DNA of 7,074 bases, from positions 1 to 7,074 of the forward strand of contig DMEM01000082.1 in NCBI GenBank assembly GCA_003450915.1. The letters run 5' to 3'. The translations under genes and the position numbers were made by a program. Positions within the stretch are counted from its first letter, which is position 1. Each line of letters opens with the position of its first letter. The stretch is from Alphaproteobacteria bacterium (GTDB taxonomy: Bacteria > Pseudomonadota > Alphaproteobacteria > UBA1280 > UBA12223). Shown one piece after another: positions 1 through 6,089 of the stretch. The notes beneath the pieces are model-generated. The model worked only from the letters and a program-made list of their open reading frames with translations, was not told where the DNA came from and ran no database searches.

Positions 1-66
1 GCAAAAAAATAATTCAAATTTTTTAAATAACAACAAAACAAAATATAAAAGAGAGAACAATCGATT

Positions 67-1239
67 ATGACAGATGTAGTTATCGTTTCAGCAGTTAGAA
101 CAGCTGTTGCTCCATTCTTAGGTCCTTTAAAAGACTTTTCAGCAGCAGAATTAGGTTCAATTGTAATTAAAAGTGCTTTAGAAAAAGCAAACGTATCACC
201 CCATGAAGTTGATGATGTAATTTTAGGCCAAGTATTAACAGCTGGATGCGGCCAAAACCCAGCAAGACAAGCTTCAGTAAAAGCAGGTATTCCAGAAACT
301 ATCCCTGCTATGACAGTTAACCAAGTATGTGGATCAGGTCTAAGATCAGTTATTTTAGGTGCACAAGCTATTAAATCTGGCGATGTTAAAATTGCAGTTG
401 TAGGTGGTCAAGAATCAATGTCACAAGCACCTCACGCTATGCACATGAGAGATGGTCTTAAATTTGGTGATGCTAAATTTAAAGATACAATGATTTTTGA
501 TGCTTTAACAGATGCTACAGATGGTTACCACATGGGTATCACAGCTGAAAACATCGTTGAAAAATTCGAAATTTCAAGAGAAGAACAAGATGCTTTTGCA
601 TTCGCTAGCCAAACTAAAGCAGTTGCTGCTATCGAAGCTGGTAAATTTGCTGATGAAATCGTTCCTGTTGAAATTCCTCAAAGAAAAGCAGATCCTATAA
701 TTTACGCTACAGATACTAACCCTCGTGTTACTCCTTTAGAAAAATTAGCAAACCTACGCCCTGCATTTAAAAAAGACGGTTCAGTTACAGCTGCTAACTC
801 TTCAACATTAAATGACGGTGCTGTTGCATTAGTTCTAATGAGTAAAGAAGAAGCAGAAAAAAGAGGTCTTGAAATCTTAGCAACTATTAAATCATACTCA
901 TCAGAAGGTGTTGACCATTCTATTATGGGTACAGGCCCAATTCCAGCATCTAAAAAAGCTTTAGAAAAAGCTAATTGGACACATGAAGAATTAGACCTAG
1001 TTGAAGCTAACGAAGCTTTTGCTGCTCAAGCTATTTCAGTAAACCGTGGCATGGGCTGGGATACTGATAAAGTAAACGTTAACGGTGGTGCTATTGCTAT
1101 TGGTCACCCTGTTGGTGCTTCAGGTGCTAGAGTACTTACAACTCTACTACACGAAATGAAACGTCGCGATGCTAAAAAAGGTTTAGCAACTCTATGTATC
1201 GGTGGTGGTATGGGTGTTGCATTAACGGTTGAACGCTAA
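67..1239 (+). CDS. phaA: acetyl-CoA C-acetyltransferase (thiolase)
   Basis: Condenses two acetyl-CoA to acetoacetyl-CoA, or the reverse, in the cytoplasm; this is the first step of polyhydroxybutyrate synthesis and also serves acetoacetate metabolism. The 390-aa length is normal for the family. The N-terminal thiolase domain carries nucleophile Cys88 in NQVCGSG. The C-terminal half has NEAFA (315-319), His347 in GHPVGASG and the acid/base Cys377 in LCIGGGMG, so the full catalytic set is present. These positions are one less than in the Zoogloea enzyme. The start is fixed by the typical opening MTDVVIVSAVRT; a GAGAG at 51-55 could be the ribosome site, though its 11-nt spacing is long. It stands alone, convergent with the next operon; no phaB reductase lies downstream, so a role in PHB is not proven. 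The symbol atoB would fit equally well. No clear promoter is visible in the 66 AT-rich bases upstream. Confidence 0.95.
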   Translation: MTDVVIVSAVRTAVAPFLGPLKDFSAAELGSIVIKSALEKANVSPHEVDDVILGQVLTAGCGQNPARQASVKAGIPETIPAMTVNQVCGSGLRSVILGAQAIKSGDVKIAVVGGQESMSQAPHAMHMRDGLKFGDAKFKDTMIFDALTDATDGYHMGITAENIVEKFEISREEQDAFAFASQTKAVAAIEAGKFADEIVPVEIPQRKADPIIYATDTNPRVTPLEKLANLRPAFKKDGSVTAANSSTLNDGAVALVLMSKEEAEKRGLEILATIKSYSSEGVDHSIMGTGPIPASKKALEKANWTHEELDLVEANEAFAAQAISVNRGMGWDTDKVNVNGGAIAIGHPVGASGARVLTTLLHEMKRRDAKKGLATLCIGGGMGVALTVER

Positions 1240-1258
1240 TCGCTAAGCATATCTTAGA

Positions 1259-1296
1259 AATAAAAAAGAGAGTTCTTAAGAACTCTCTTTTTTATT
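1259..1296. terminator. bidirectional intrinsic terminator between the thiolase gene and the opposing operon
   Basis: A perfect 38-bp palindrome centred at 1277/1278. Its core is GAGAGTTC-TTAA-GAACTCTC, flanked by A6 on one side and T6 on the other. It therefore gives a hairpin followed by a U tract in both directions. It sits 20 bp past the thiolase stop and 10 bp past the stop of the opposing 175-aa gene. Confidence 0.92.
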
Positions 1297-1305
1297 ATAA
1301 TTAAA

Positions 1306-1833
1306 TTATACACTATCGAAAACTGATTTTAAAAGACAAGGCTTTGGCCCTGTATTTAAACCATAAACACTTGAATTTGAGTAATAAAGGTTAAACCGCC
1401 CATCTTCTTTAGCAATCAATAACAATGCCTCATTATTTGAAAGCCAAACAACAGATTCTAAAACACTAGTATTTACTGGTACTATTTCTGAGTCTTGCTC
1501 ATTATAAATAAACAGCAATGGAATACCATTTTTAAGCTGTAAAATTGTATCAACAAAAAATGAATCCTTGGCAATAATAAATCTATTTTTATAAGAAGAA
1601 CTATCATAACCTAACATACTATATTTTATTAGCATACAGCTTAAAGCTATCGCCTGAGACTCACTAATTTGCTTTAATACCCTGTAACCTGCAATAAAGT
1701 CCCTAGTTTGTTTTAATGCATCATAAATAAAAACACCTTTGAAATAAAAAAAATGTTTTGCAATTATTCCACTTCCTTTATTTTCGCATAGCTCCTTGCA
1801 TTGAAACTTAATATCTAAGCTTGTCAGCAACAT
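1306..1833 (-). CDS. hypothetical protein, 175 aa, last gene of the dnaQ operon
   Basis: I do not recognise this protein. It has no signal peptide or convincing membrane segment, so it is probably cytoplasmic. The composition is mixed, with short hydrophobic beta-like stretches (GIPLLFIYNE near 103-112, SNNEALLLIAKEDG near 132-145) and four scattered cysteines (12, 16, 66, 166). A good ribosome site, AGGTGG at 1838-1843, lies 4 nt before the ATG, so the start is well supported. It begins 66 bp after the dnaQ stop. That gap holds only a weak hairpin (TTAGA/TCTAA) and no convincing promoter, so read-through from dnaQ is likely, though a weak private promoter cannot be excluded. The gene ends at the bidirectional palindrome. 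It is real by length, ribosome site and position, but its function is unknown. Confidence 0.72.
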   Translation of the reverse strand: MLLTSLDIKFQCKELCENKGSGIIAKHFFYFKGVFIYDALKQTRDFIAGYRVLKQISESQAIALSCMLIKYSMLGYDSSSYKNRFIIAKDSFFVDTILQLKNGIPLLFIYNEQDSEIVPVNTSVLESVVWLSNNEALLLIAKEDGRFNLYYSNSSVYGLNTGPKPCLLKSVFDSV

Positions 1834-1899
1834 AGCACCACCTAACTTTTAATAAAGGTATAACATTTATATACTTTAGAAAAAATCTAATTATTGGTA

Positions 1900-2577
1900 T
1901 TACCAAATGTTCCCTTTAATACCTGCTATAAACTCTTGATGATTTTTTATTTCTTCTTCTGTTGCTTTAATCACAGGACGAGGTTTTATTTCAACTGTTT
2001 TAAATTCTATATTATCAAACTCATCTGCATCGCCTTTTTTAGCACCAGAATCAAAAGCTAATGACTGCTGACGACCACCTGTTAACTCTAAATAAACATC
2101 TCCTAATAACTTAGCATCTAATAACGCTCCGTGATATTTACGAACAGAAAGGTCAATTTCATATTTTTTACATAAAGCATCTAAACTAACTCTTTGGCCT
2201 GGAAATCTCTTTTTCGCAATCTTTAAAGTATCTACTACAGGGTTTGAAAGCTCTGCTAAATTTTCTAAACCTAATTGAAAATTTAAGAAGTTCATATCGA
2301 ATTGAGCGTTGTGAGCCACAAGCGGACTATCATCGAAAAACTCTAACATATCTGAAACAACTTCAGCAAAAGTGGGCTTATCAGCAATCATTTCATTTGT
2401 AATACCATGAACTCTTATTGCCTCTTCAGGAATTGTTCTTTCTGGGTTTATATAAACATGATAAACCTTACCTGTTGGAATTCTATCAACTGTTTCAATA
2501 GCACCAATTTCAACAAGACGATCCCCTTCTTGCGGGCTAAATCCTGTTGTTTCTGTATCGAATACGATTTCTCTCAT
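1900..2577 (-). CDS. dnaQ: DNA polymerase III epsilon subunit (3'-5' proofreading exonuclease)
   Basis: Proofreading exonuclease of the replicative polymerase; it binds the alpha subunit and removes mispaired 3' ends. The DEDDh active site is complete: Exo I FDTETTG with Asp7 and Glu9, Exo II VAHNAQFD with Asp94, and Exo III HGALLDA with His149 and Asp154. After the exonuclease domain, QQSLAF (170-175) matches the beta-clamp-binding QTSMAF of E. coli epsilon, and residues 176-225 form the tail that in E. coli contacts alpha. At 225 aa it is slightly shorter than the 243-aa E. coli protein. The start is 11 nt after the stop of the preceding pilin-like gene and has only an A-rich, weak ribosome site (AGAAAGA), suggesting translation partly coupled to that gene. 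Finding it downstream of secreted pilin-like genes rather than next to rnhA or coaE is unusual. Confidence 0.96.
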   Translation of the reverse strand: MREIVFDTETTGFSPQEGDRLVEIGAIETVDRIPTGKVYHVYINPERTIPEEAIRVHGITNEMIADKPTFAEVVSDMLEFFDDSPLVAHNAQFDMNFLNFQLGLENLAELSNPVVDTLKIAKKRFPGQRVSLDALCKKYEIDLSVRKYHGALLDAKLLGDVYLELTGGRQQSLAFDSGAKKGDADEFDNIEFKTVEIKPRPVIKATEEEIKNHQEFIAGIKGNIW

Positions 2578-2588
2578 AATTTTTCTTT

Positions 2589-3173
2589 CTATCTTGATAA
2601 AACTGGTATTGACTGCATAAATAAATGAGATGTTGGACTACTCGTATCATTACTTGCATAAACCAATCTAATTTTGCCTTTGTATCTATCTGCAGTGCCA
2701 TCAACATATTCATCAATGGCTTTTGCTAAGGCATTATCAACACTACTAAAAATAATCCAATAGTAACAACCATTTCCAGAGAAACAGTCATTAGAACTAT
2801 CTGATACAACTGGCCAAATCAGAGTATCTTTAGAAACAAGCTGAACTGCTGTAAAATAATTATGTTTTAGTGTATGATCTGCACTCATTATTGAGTACGC
2901 TAAATAAGGTCCCGACCATCCTTGTTTTGAGCTTGATAGCAAGTGTGTTATTTTTTTAAAAGAAGATACAACATCATCTTGTTCTAGATCCTCGCCAACA
3001 TCTAGCATATAAGACTCAACAGCTTTTGAAATTTCATTCAATTCTGCTACAGCTGCCACCACTTTAGCCTGCTTAATTGCACTATATAATGCAGCACCAC
3101 TTATCACACTTAACGCTCCAAATATTGCTAAAGCAATTCTCGCATCAAGTCCAAACATTGCACCTTTTTTCAT
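2589..3173 (-). CDS. pilin-like secreted protein, paralogue B (194 aa)
   Basis: Probably a type IV pilin or type II secretion pseudopilin relative, inserted in the inner membrane by its N-terminus. A short basic leader (MKKGA) is followed by MFGLD and a long hydrophobic helix (about 11-33) that runs into an amphipathic helix. If the leader is cut after Ala5, Met is at +1 and Asp10 at +5, where classical pilins have Glu. This is therefore a non-canonical prepilin site. The globular part has GWSGPYL (85-91), reminiscent of the PY motif of GspG-type pseudopilins, a Cys130/Cys136 pair in CFSGNGC that could form a disulfide, and IDEYVDG near the end. AGGAG at 3181-3185, 7 nt before the ATG, fixes the start. 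It is 13 nt downstream of paralogue A and 11 nt upstream of dnaQ. Family assignment is inferred from architecture. Confidence 0.78.
   Translation of the reverse strand: MKKGAMFGLDARIALAIFGALSVISGAALYSAIKQAKVVAAVAELNEISKAVESYMLDVGEDLEQDDVVSSFKKITHLLSSSKQGWSGPYLAYSIMSADHTLKHNYFTAVQLVSKDTLIWPVVSDSSNDCFSGNGCYYWIIFSSVDNALAKAIDEYVDGTADRYKGKIRLVYASNDTSSPTSHLFMQSIPVLSR
3111..3170 (-). repeat. 60-nt direct repeat, copy B (start of paralogue B)
   Basis: These 60 bases are identical to 3730-3789. They cover exactly codons 2-21 of paralogue B (Lys2 to Leu21), i.e. the leader and first half of the helix. Identity stops sharply at a codon boundary, although the protein stays identical for 12 more residues. 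Confidence 0.95.
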
Positions 3174-3186
3174 TAGCGCTCTCCTC

Positions 3187-3798
3187 TTATGGTTGACTTA
3201 ATATAGGCATCATTTCTAAAAATGCAACAGGATTAGTTTTAGACGCATCAAACCATATTATCCTAAAACGTCCTTTATCAAAACCGTCGGAACCATCATA
3301 ATACTCATCTAGCTGAGCCGCAAGCTCATTCGATTGTGATGTATTGGCATTTAAATGAGTTTTTAAATAATAAACACATGGATTCCCCGCAGTACAAGAT
3401 GTACCTGCTGATCCTATACTATTTCCCCAGTCTGTATTTTGTTCTGTATATAGCCAAAACTTTAGTTTTGTTGCACTATCTACAATATAATGATCTGCAC
3501 TTCCCTCTTTTGAAAATGGAAGGTAAGGTCCTTGCCATCCTATTTTTGACGACTCTATTAATTCTAAAGTAACTCTTTCATGCACAACTGAATTATGTAT
3601 TTCTGGATCTTCACCAACATCTAGCAAATAAGAGGTCACAGCCTTTTCAAACTCATCAAAAGTTCTAATAATTTGCATTTTTCTAGCTTCTTGAATTGCT
3701 GAATATAATGCTGCACCTGATATTACTGATAACGCTCCAAATATTGCTAAAGCAATTCTCGCATCAAGTCCAAACATTGCACCTTTTTTAATAATCAT
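3187..3798 (-). CDS. pilin-like secreted protein, paralogue A (203 aa)
   Basis: Paralogue of the next gene. After MII, the leader and helix repeat the same module (KKGAMFGLD then ARIALAIFGAL), identical in DNA for 20 codons. Predicted to be a membrane-anchored pilin or pseudopilin-like protein with a periplasmic C-terminal domain. Shared landmarks are YLLDVGED (57-64), GWQGPYLP (87-94), a cysteine pair (135, 141) and LDEYYDG (163-169). Between them the globular domains have diverged strongly. I place the start at the ATG at 3796-3798, not at an in-frame ATG 21 nt upstream, because AAGGAG lies 7 nt before it and the resulting N-terminus matches both related copies. This start overlaps the end of the rnfE-like gene by 11 nt, so translation is probably coupled. 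No pilus assembly gene is visible in the window, so the partner machinery is unknown. Confidence 0.78.
   Translation of the reverse strand: MIIKKGAMFGLDARIALAIFGALSVISGAALYSAIQEARKMQIIRTFDEFEKAVTSYLLDVGEDPEIHNSVVHERVTLELIESSKIGWQGPYLPFSKEGSADHYIVDSATKLKFWLYTEQNTDWGNSIGSAGTSCTAGNPCVYYLKTHLNANTSQSNELAAQLDEYYDGSDGFDKGRFRIIWFDASKTNPVAFLEMMPILSQP
3730..3789 (-). repeat. 60-nt direct repeat, copy A (start of paralogue A)
   Basis: Identical to 3111-3170 and lying over codons 4-23 of paralogue A. A third, diverged version (44 of 51 bases over 17 codons) lies at about 4431-4481 in the 31-codon ORF at the head of the operon. Confidence 0.95.
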
Positions 3799-4381
3799 TT
3801 TCTCTCTCCTTAAATGCATTTATTATTGCTAAAATAATACCTAAGGCTAAAAATGCCCCTGCAGGTGTCATAAATATTAAGATACCATTTAATTCAATTA
3901 ATTTAAAGCCAAATACTGATAGCGAGCCCAAAATTTCTCTTAACAATCCTATTAAAGTAATTGCAAAAGTAAAACCAACACCTGCTAAAGTAGATTGCAC
4001 AAAGCTTGTTATTAAATCTGATTTGCTTGCCATTGTTTCAGCACTTGCTAAAATTGCACAGTTAACTACAATTAACGGAATAAATAAGCCAATAAGCTTA
4101 TATTGTTCATAAAAATAACCTTGCATAAACAAATCAACTAATGAAACAAAACCTGCAATTACCACAATAAAAATTGGAATACGAGCCTGATGTGGCACAA
4201 ATGATCTAATCATACTTATCAAGCTAGAACTTAAGACAAGAACAAGAAGTGTTAACAAACCCATTACAAAAGCATTAAGACCTGTATTACTTACAGCCAA
4301 CGCAGGACACAACCCTAAAGACTGCGCAAAAATAATATTATTTTTTGCTAAATGTGGTTTTAAATTTTCAACTAATTGCAT
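3788..4381 (-). CDS. rnfE: RnfE/NqrD-family membrane subunit, RnfE-like, orphan
   Basis: Family members are integral membrane subunits of the Rnf (ferredoxin:NAD) or Na+-NQR redox pumps. The protein has about six hydrophobic segments (roughly 16-34, 35-58, 68-90, 95-113, 128-150, 165-190). It keeps the two family cysteines: Cys25 in SLGLCPALAV and Cys108 in FIPLIVVNC. Their 83-residue spacing equals that of Cys29 and Cys112 in Vibrio NqrD, where they help hold a membrane iron-sulfur cluster with the sister subunit. The sequence LGLCP.LAV, RIPI and FIPLIV.NC fits RnfE better than NqrD. At 197 aa it is shorter than E. coli RnfE (about 231), with a shortened loop after LLREILGS and a short tail. 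The start has TAAGG 8 nt upstream. No rnfA, B, C, D or G is in the window; instead it sits between a mini-ORF and pilin-like genes, which is odd for this family. Confidence 0.88.
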   Translation of the reverse strand: MQLVENLKPHLAKNNIIFAQSLGLCPALAVSNTGLNAFVMGLLTLLVLVLSSSLISMIRSFVPHQARIPIFIVVIAGFVSLVDLFMQGYFYEQYKLIGLFIPLIVVNCAILASAETMASKSDLITSFVQSTLAGVGFTFAITLIGLLREILGSLSVFGFKLIELNGILIFMTPAGAFLALGIILAIINAFKERENDY

Positions 4382-4394
4382 GACTATTACCTTA

Positions 4395-4490
4395 TTAATT
4401 TAATTTTATAGGACCTAAAAAATAAACAAAAAATGTTGCTAAAGCTATTCTGGCATCAAACTCAAACATCGCACCTTTTTTGATAAACAT
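4395..4490 (-). CDS. 31-codon mini-ORF with the pilin-like N-terminal module (leader peptide or remnant)
   Basis: Encodes a 31-residue peptide: MFIKKGAMFEFDARIALA, then a short hydrophobic end TFFVYFLGPIKLN. The first part repeats the N-terminus of both pilin-like proteins (14 of 17 residues from KK to F; 44 of 51 bases). AAAGGG (4498-4503) lies 7 nt before the ATG, and a near-consensus promoter lies about 30 nt further up, so it is probably translated as the first gene of the operon. It stops 13 nt before the rnfE-like ATG. It could be the stump of a third pilin-like gene whose globular domain was lost, a functional membrane micropeptide, or a translated leader. The retained hydrophobic segment and ribosome site speak for expression, but nothing proves function. 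Confidence 0.6.
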   Translation of the reverse strand: MFIKKGAMFEFDARIALATFFVYFLGPIKLN

Positions 4491-4510
4491 TTAACTGCCC
4501 TTTTATTTTT

Positions 4511-4538
4511 TTATAAATTATGTTATATATTATACAAT
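4511..4538 (+). promoter_or_regulatory. possible trmB promoter, overlapping the divergent operon promoter
   Basis: On the + strand, TTATAA (4511-4516) and TACAAT (4533-4538) are 16 nt apart. The -35 is weak and the region is very AT-rich, so this is tentative. If real, its -10 overlaps the -10 of the divergent promoter, and the two could compete for polymerase. Confidence 0.35.
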
Positions 4539-4556
4539 AATTAGATTAAATTTCAA
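4529..4556 (-). promoter_or_regulatory. sigma70-type promoter of the mini-ORF/rnfE/pilin-like/dnaQ operon
   Basis: On the - strand, TTGAAA (4551-4556) and a perfect TATAAT (4529-4534) are separated by 16 nt. This predicts a start near 4522 and a leader of about 30 nt before the mini-ORF ATG. It is the only strong promoter seen for the five downstream genes. Confidence 0.8.
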
Positions 4557-4573
4557 AAGGATTTATTTACAAG

Positions 4574-5323
4574 ATGAGCAAAGAAAATATTGTTAAAGAT
4601 GGAACTTTAAGAAGTTTTGGACGTTTAGCAAACAGAATGAGCAAGCAAGAGCAAAGTGAACTAGATACGATGCTTGATAAATATTCTATTAACTTAGAAC
4701 AAGCACAAACATTAAAAGATGATAGTCCAGATACTGAATTTTTAATTGAAGTTGGCTGCGGGAAAGGCGAACAAATTATTCACAGAGCAAAAAATAATCC
4801 AGAAAAACAATATATTGCTTGTGAAGTATTTAAAAACTCTTTAGCAAAAATTGCCAAACAAATTGAAGAGCACGATTTAAAAAATCTAAAGATATTTTAT
4901 GAAGATGCTCGAATTCTATTAGAAAATATTCAAGAAGACTCTATTGATACTGTTATGGTTTTATACCCAGACCCATGGCCAAAAGAAAAGCATAAAAAAC
5001 GTAGAATTGTCAATCAAGAACTACTTGACTTAACATATAGAATTATTAAACCTGAAGGTAAACTTATTTTAGCTACAGATATTACAGACTATGCTTTATG
5101 GATGATTCAACATGTTCTTAACCACGGTAAATTTAACTGCTTAGCAAAGTATCCAAATGAATGGTCTGTCGAACCTGACGGCTGGCATACAACATCATAT
5201 GAGCAAAAAGCTCGTAAGTTTGGTCGTTCTAGCTGGTATCTGCAATTTGCAAAAGGAGAACTAGAAAAACAGTTTACCAAGGCAAGTAAAGCTCACTTAG
5301 AACGATTAAAAAAAGAAGATTAA
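4574..5323 (+). CDS. trmB: tRNA (guanine-N7-)-methyltransferase
   Basis: Transfers a methyl group from S-adenosylmethionine to N7 of G46 in the variable loop of tRNAs. It has a Rossmann-type methyltransferase fold. The SAM-binding motif is EVGCGKGE (59-66), with Glu84 at the end of strand 2. The family signature DPWPKEKHKKRR covers 133-144, ATDITDY covers 167-173, and the C-terminal T.YE (207-210) is the TrmB tRNA/guanine-site motif seen as TKFE in E. coli. The 249-aa length is typical. AAAAGG at 4555-4560 is 13 nt before the ATG, which is long, but the next in-frame ATG is codon 22 and would cut into the family's N-terminal region, so the first ATG is kept. It is transcribed alone, divergent from the rnfE/pilin-like operon. 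Confidence 0.95.
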   Translation: MSKENIVKDGTLRSFGRLANRMSKQEQSELDTMLDKYSINLEQAQTLKDDSPDTEFLIEVGCGKGEQIIHRAKNNPEKQYIACEVFKNSLAKIAKQIEEHDLKNLKIFYEDARILLENIQEDSIDTVMVLYPDPWPKEKHKKRRIVNQELLDLTYRIIKPEGKLILATDITDYALWMIQHVLNHGKFNCLAKYPNEWSVEPDGWHTTSYEQKARKFGRSSWYLQFAKGELEKQFTKASKAHLERLKKED

Positions 5324-5325
5324 AA

Positions 5326-5352
5326 AAAGACTGCAAATGCAGTCTTTCTTTC
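5326..5352. terminator. bidirectional terminator between trmB and the 55-aa gene
   Basis: AAAGACTGC (5326-5334) pairs perfectly with GCAGTCTTT (5339-5347) around a 4-base AAAT loop. Read on the - strand it is followed by a run of seven Us, ideal for ending the 55-aa gene. On the + strand the tail is broken by Cs (CTTTC), so it is a weaker terminator for trmB. Confidence 0.88.
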
Positions 5353-5356
5353 GATA

Positions 5357-5524
5357 TTACTTTAAGCCTTCAACCACATCAAAATCTCTAGCGGTAAGGC
5401 CTAGCTGAACTAAAGAGTCTATGCTCTCTGATTTTTCAAAAAAGCTAATGTGGCTATCCCTTAGCAATGCTAAAAACAGTCCTGTTGTAATAATAAATAG
5501 CAACATTGGCTTTAATTTTTTCAT
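5357..5524 (-). CDS. small hydrophobic-anchored protein, 55 aa
   Basis: A short gene of unknown function. The start MKKLKP is followed by one hydrophobic stretch (about 7-21, MLLFIITTGLFLALL), then a polar C-terminal part rich in acidic residues and ending VVEGLK. It looks like a membrane-anchored or exported small protein facing the periplasm; no AXA cleavage site or lipobox is obvious. TAGGTG, about 8 nt before the ATG (5533-5538), supports the start. It ends just before a strong terminator on its strand, which supports a real transcript. No clear promoter stands out in the AT-rich 130 bp upstream. No homologue is recognised. Confidence 0.65.
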   Translation of the reverse strand: MKKLKPMLLFIITTGLFLALLRDSHISFFEKSESIDSLVQLGLTARDFDVVEGLK

Positions 5525-5658
5525 AGTATTTACACCTAGCTATAAAAAATAACATAAAAGATATGAAAAGCTTATTCTTATAACACTTCATATAAATCAA
5601 TTATAAGCACAAAAAAAGAAGCGCTTTTACACGCTATCTTTTTCGCTATCTTTAAAGT
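5525..5658. other. intergenic region with probable terminator of the 109-aa gene and a tandem 10-mer
   Basis: On the - strand, an AGCG/CGCT hairpin (about 5619-5635) is followed by a run of seven Us (5611-5617), a plausible terminator for the 109-aa gene. The 10-mer CGCTATCTTT occurs twice here (5632-5641 and 5644-5653), giving two alternative left arms for the hairpin. The remainder is AT-rich, with no clear promoter. Confidence 0.5.
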
Positions 5659-5988
5659 CTAAAACCAGGAAGACCGCATAAAGCTAGCATCCCTATTATT
5701 AAAAGTTAAATCACAGTTAAAGCAGGCTTTAGACTCAATATTAAGAACACTGCTTTCATCAGCTCTTAAATTTAGCCTTAATTTTTTTAACTTCTCATTT
5801 TGTCCATGATCTTCCCCCGGACAAATAATATTTGTACCAGTGTTATAACAAACTTGTAAAATTTGCCGATCAAATTTAGAAACTTTTATAATATTTCCAA
5901 CATGTTGGAAATTATGTTCTGGCACTTTATCTTTTGCTAGTGCACTTATTGGTAATAACATTATAACTACTGCTAAAAGATGTTTCAT
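5659..5988 (-). CDS. small periplasmic protein with four cysteines, 109 aa
   Basis: I do not recognise the family. A classical signal peptide is visible: MKH, a hydrophobic core, and SALA before Lys19, so cleavage after Ala18 gives a mature protein of about 91 residues. The mature part has four cysteines (47, 56, 89, 92), the last two as CFNC, consistent with two disulfides in an exported protein. The middle is basic (EKLKKLRLNLR, 65-75). AAGGAG at 5994-5999 lies 5 nt before the ATG, so the start is firm. It has its own promoter about 100 nt upstream with an inverted repeat at the predicted transcription start, which suggests regulated monocistronic expression. A redox-active role for CFNC is possible but unsupported. 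Confidence 0.8.
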   Translation of the reverse strand: MKHLLAVVIMLLPISALAKDKVPEHNFQHVGNIIKVSKFDRQILQVCYNTGTNIICPGEDHGQNEKLKKLRLNLRADESSVLNIESKACFNCDLTFNNRDASFMRSSWF

Positions 5989-6075
5989 GGTAACTCCTTG
6001 CTAATTAGGAAAAACTACCAAGCCATTTAGATTTAGTAAAAAATTATAATTAAAAAACGTTCTTACAGGTTATTT

Positions 6076-6089
6076 TTGATCACTATCAA
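6076..6089. promoter_or_regulatory. 14-bp inverted repeat at the transcription start (candidate operator)
   Basis: TTGAT-CACT-ATCAA is a perfect inverted repeat with 5-bp arms. It covers the predicted start and the edge of the -10 of the 109-aa gene promoter, a position where a repressor would block transcription. Which regulator binds is unknown. Confidence 0.4.

Noticed and set aside
512..700. 62-codon open frame inside the thiolase gene
   Set aside because: Lies wholly within a certain gene in another frame, with a low-complexity Leu/Lys product and no ribosome site.
2407..2628. 73-codon + strand frame opposite dnaQ
   Set aside because: Antisense to a certain gene; Asn/Phe/Cys-rich product typical of antisense reading in AT-rich DNA.
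3336..3572. 78-codon + strand frame opposite pilin-like paralogue A
   Set aside because: Antisense to a well-supported gene with its own ribosome site; no such signal here.
3799..3819. Upstream ATG adding seven residues (MHLRREK) to pilin-like paralogue A
   Set aside because: AAGGAG is 7 nt before the internal ATG at 3796-3798, and that start matches the N-termini of the two related copies; the extra codons read through the ribosome site.
5632..5653. Two CGCTATCTTT copies as an attachment site or small CRISPR
   Set aside because: Only two 10-bp copies with a 2-bp gap next to a terminator; no integrase, no spacers, no further copies.
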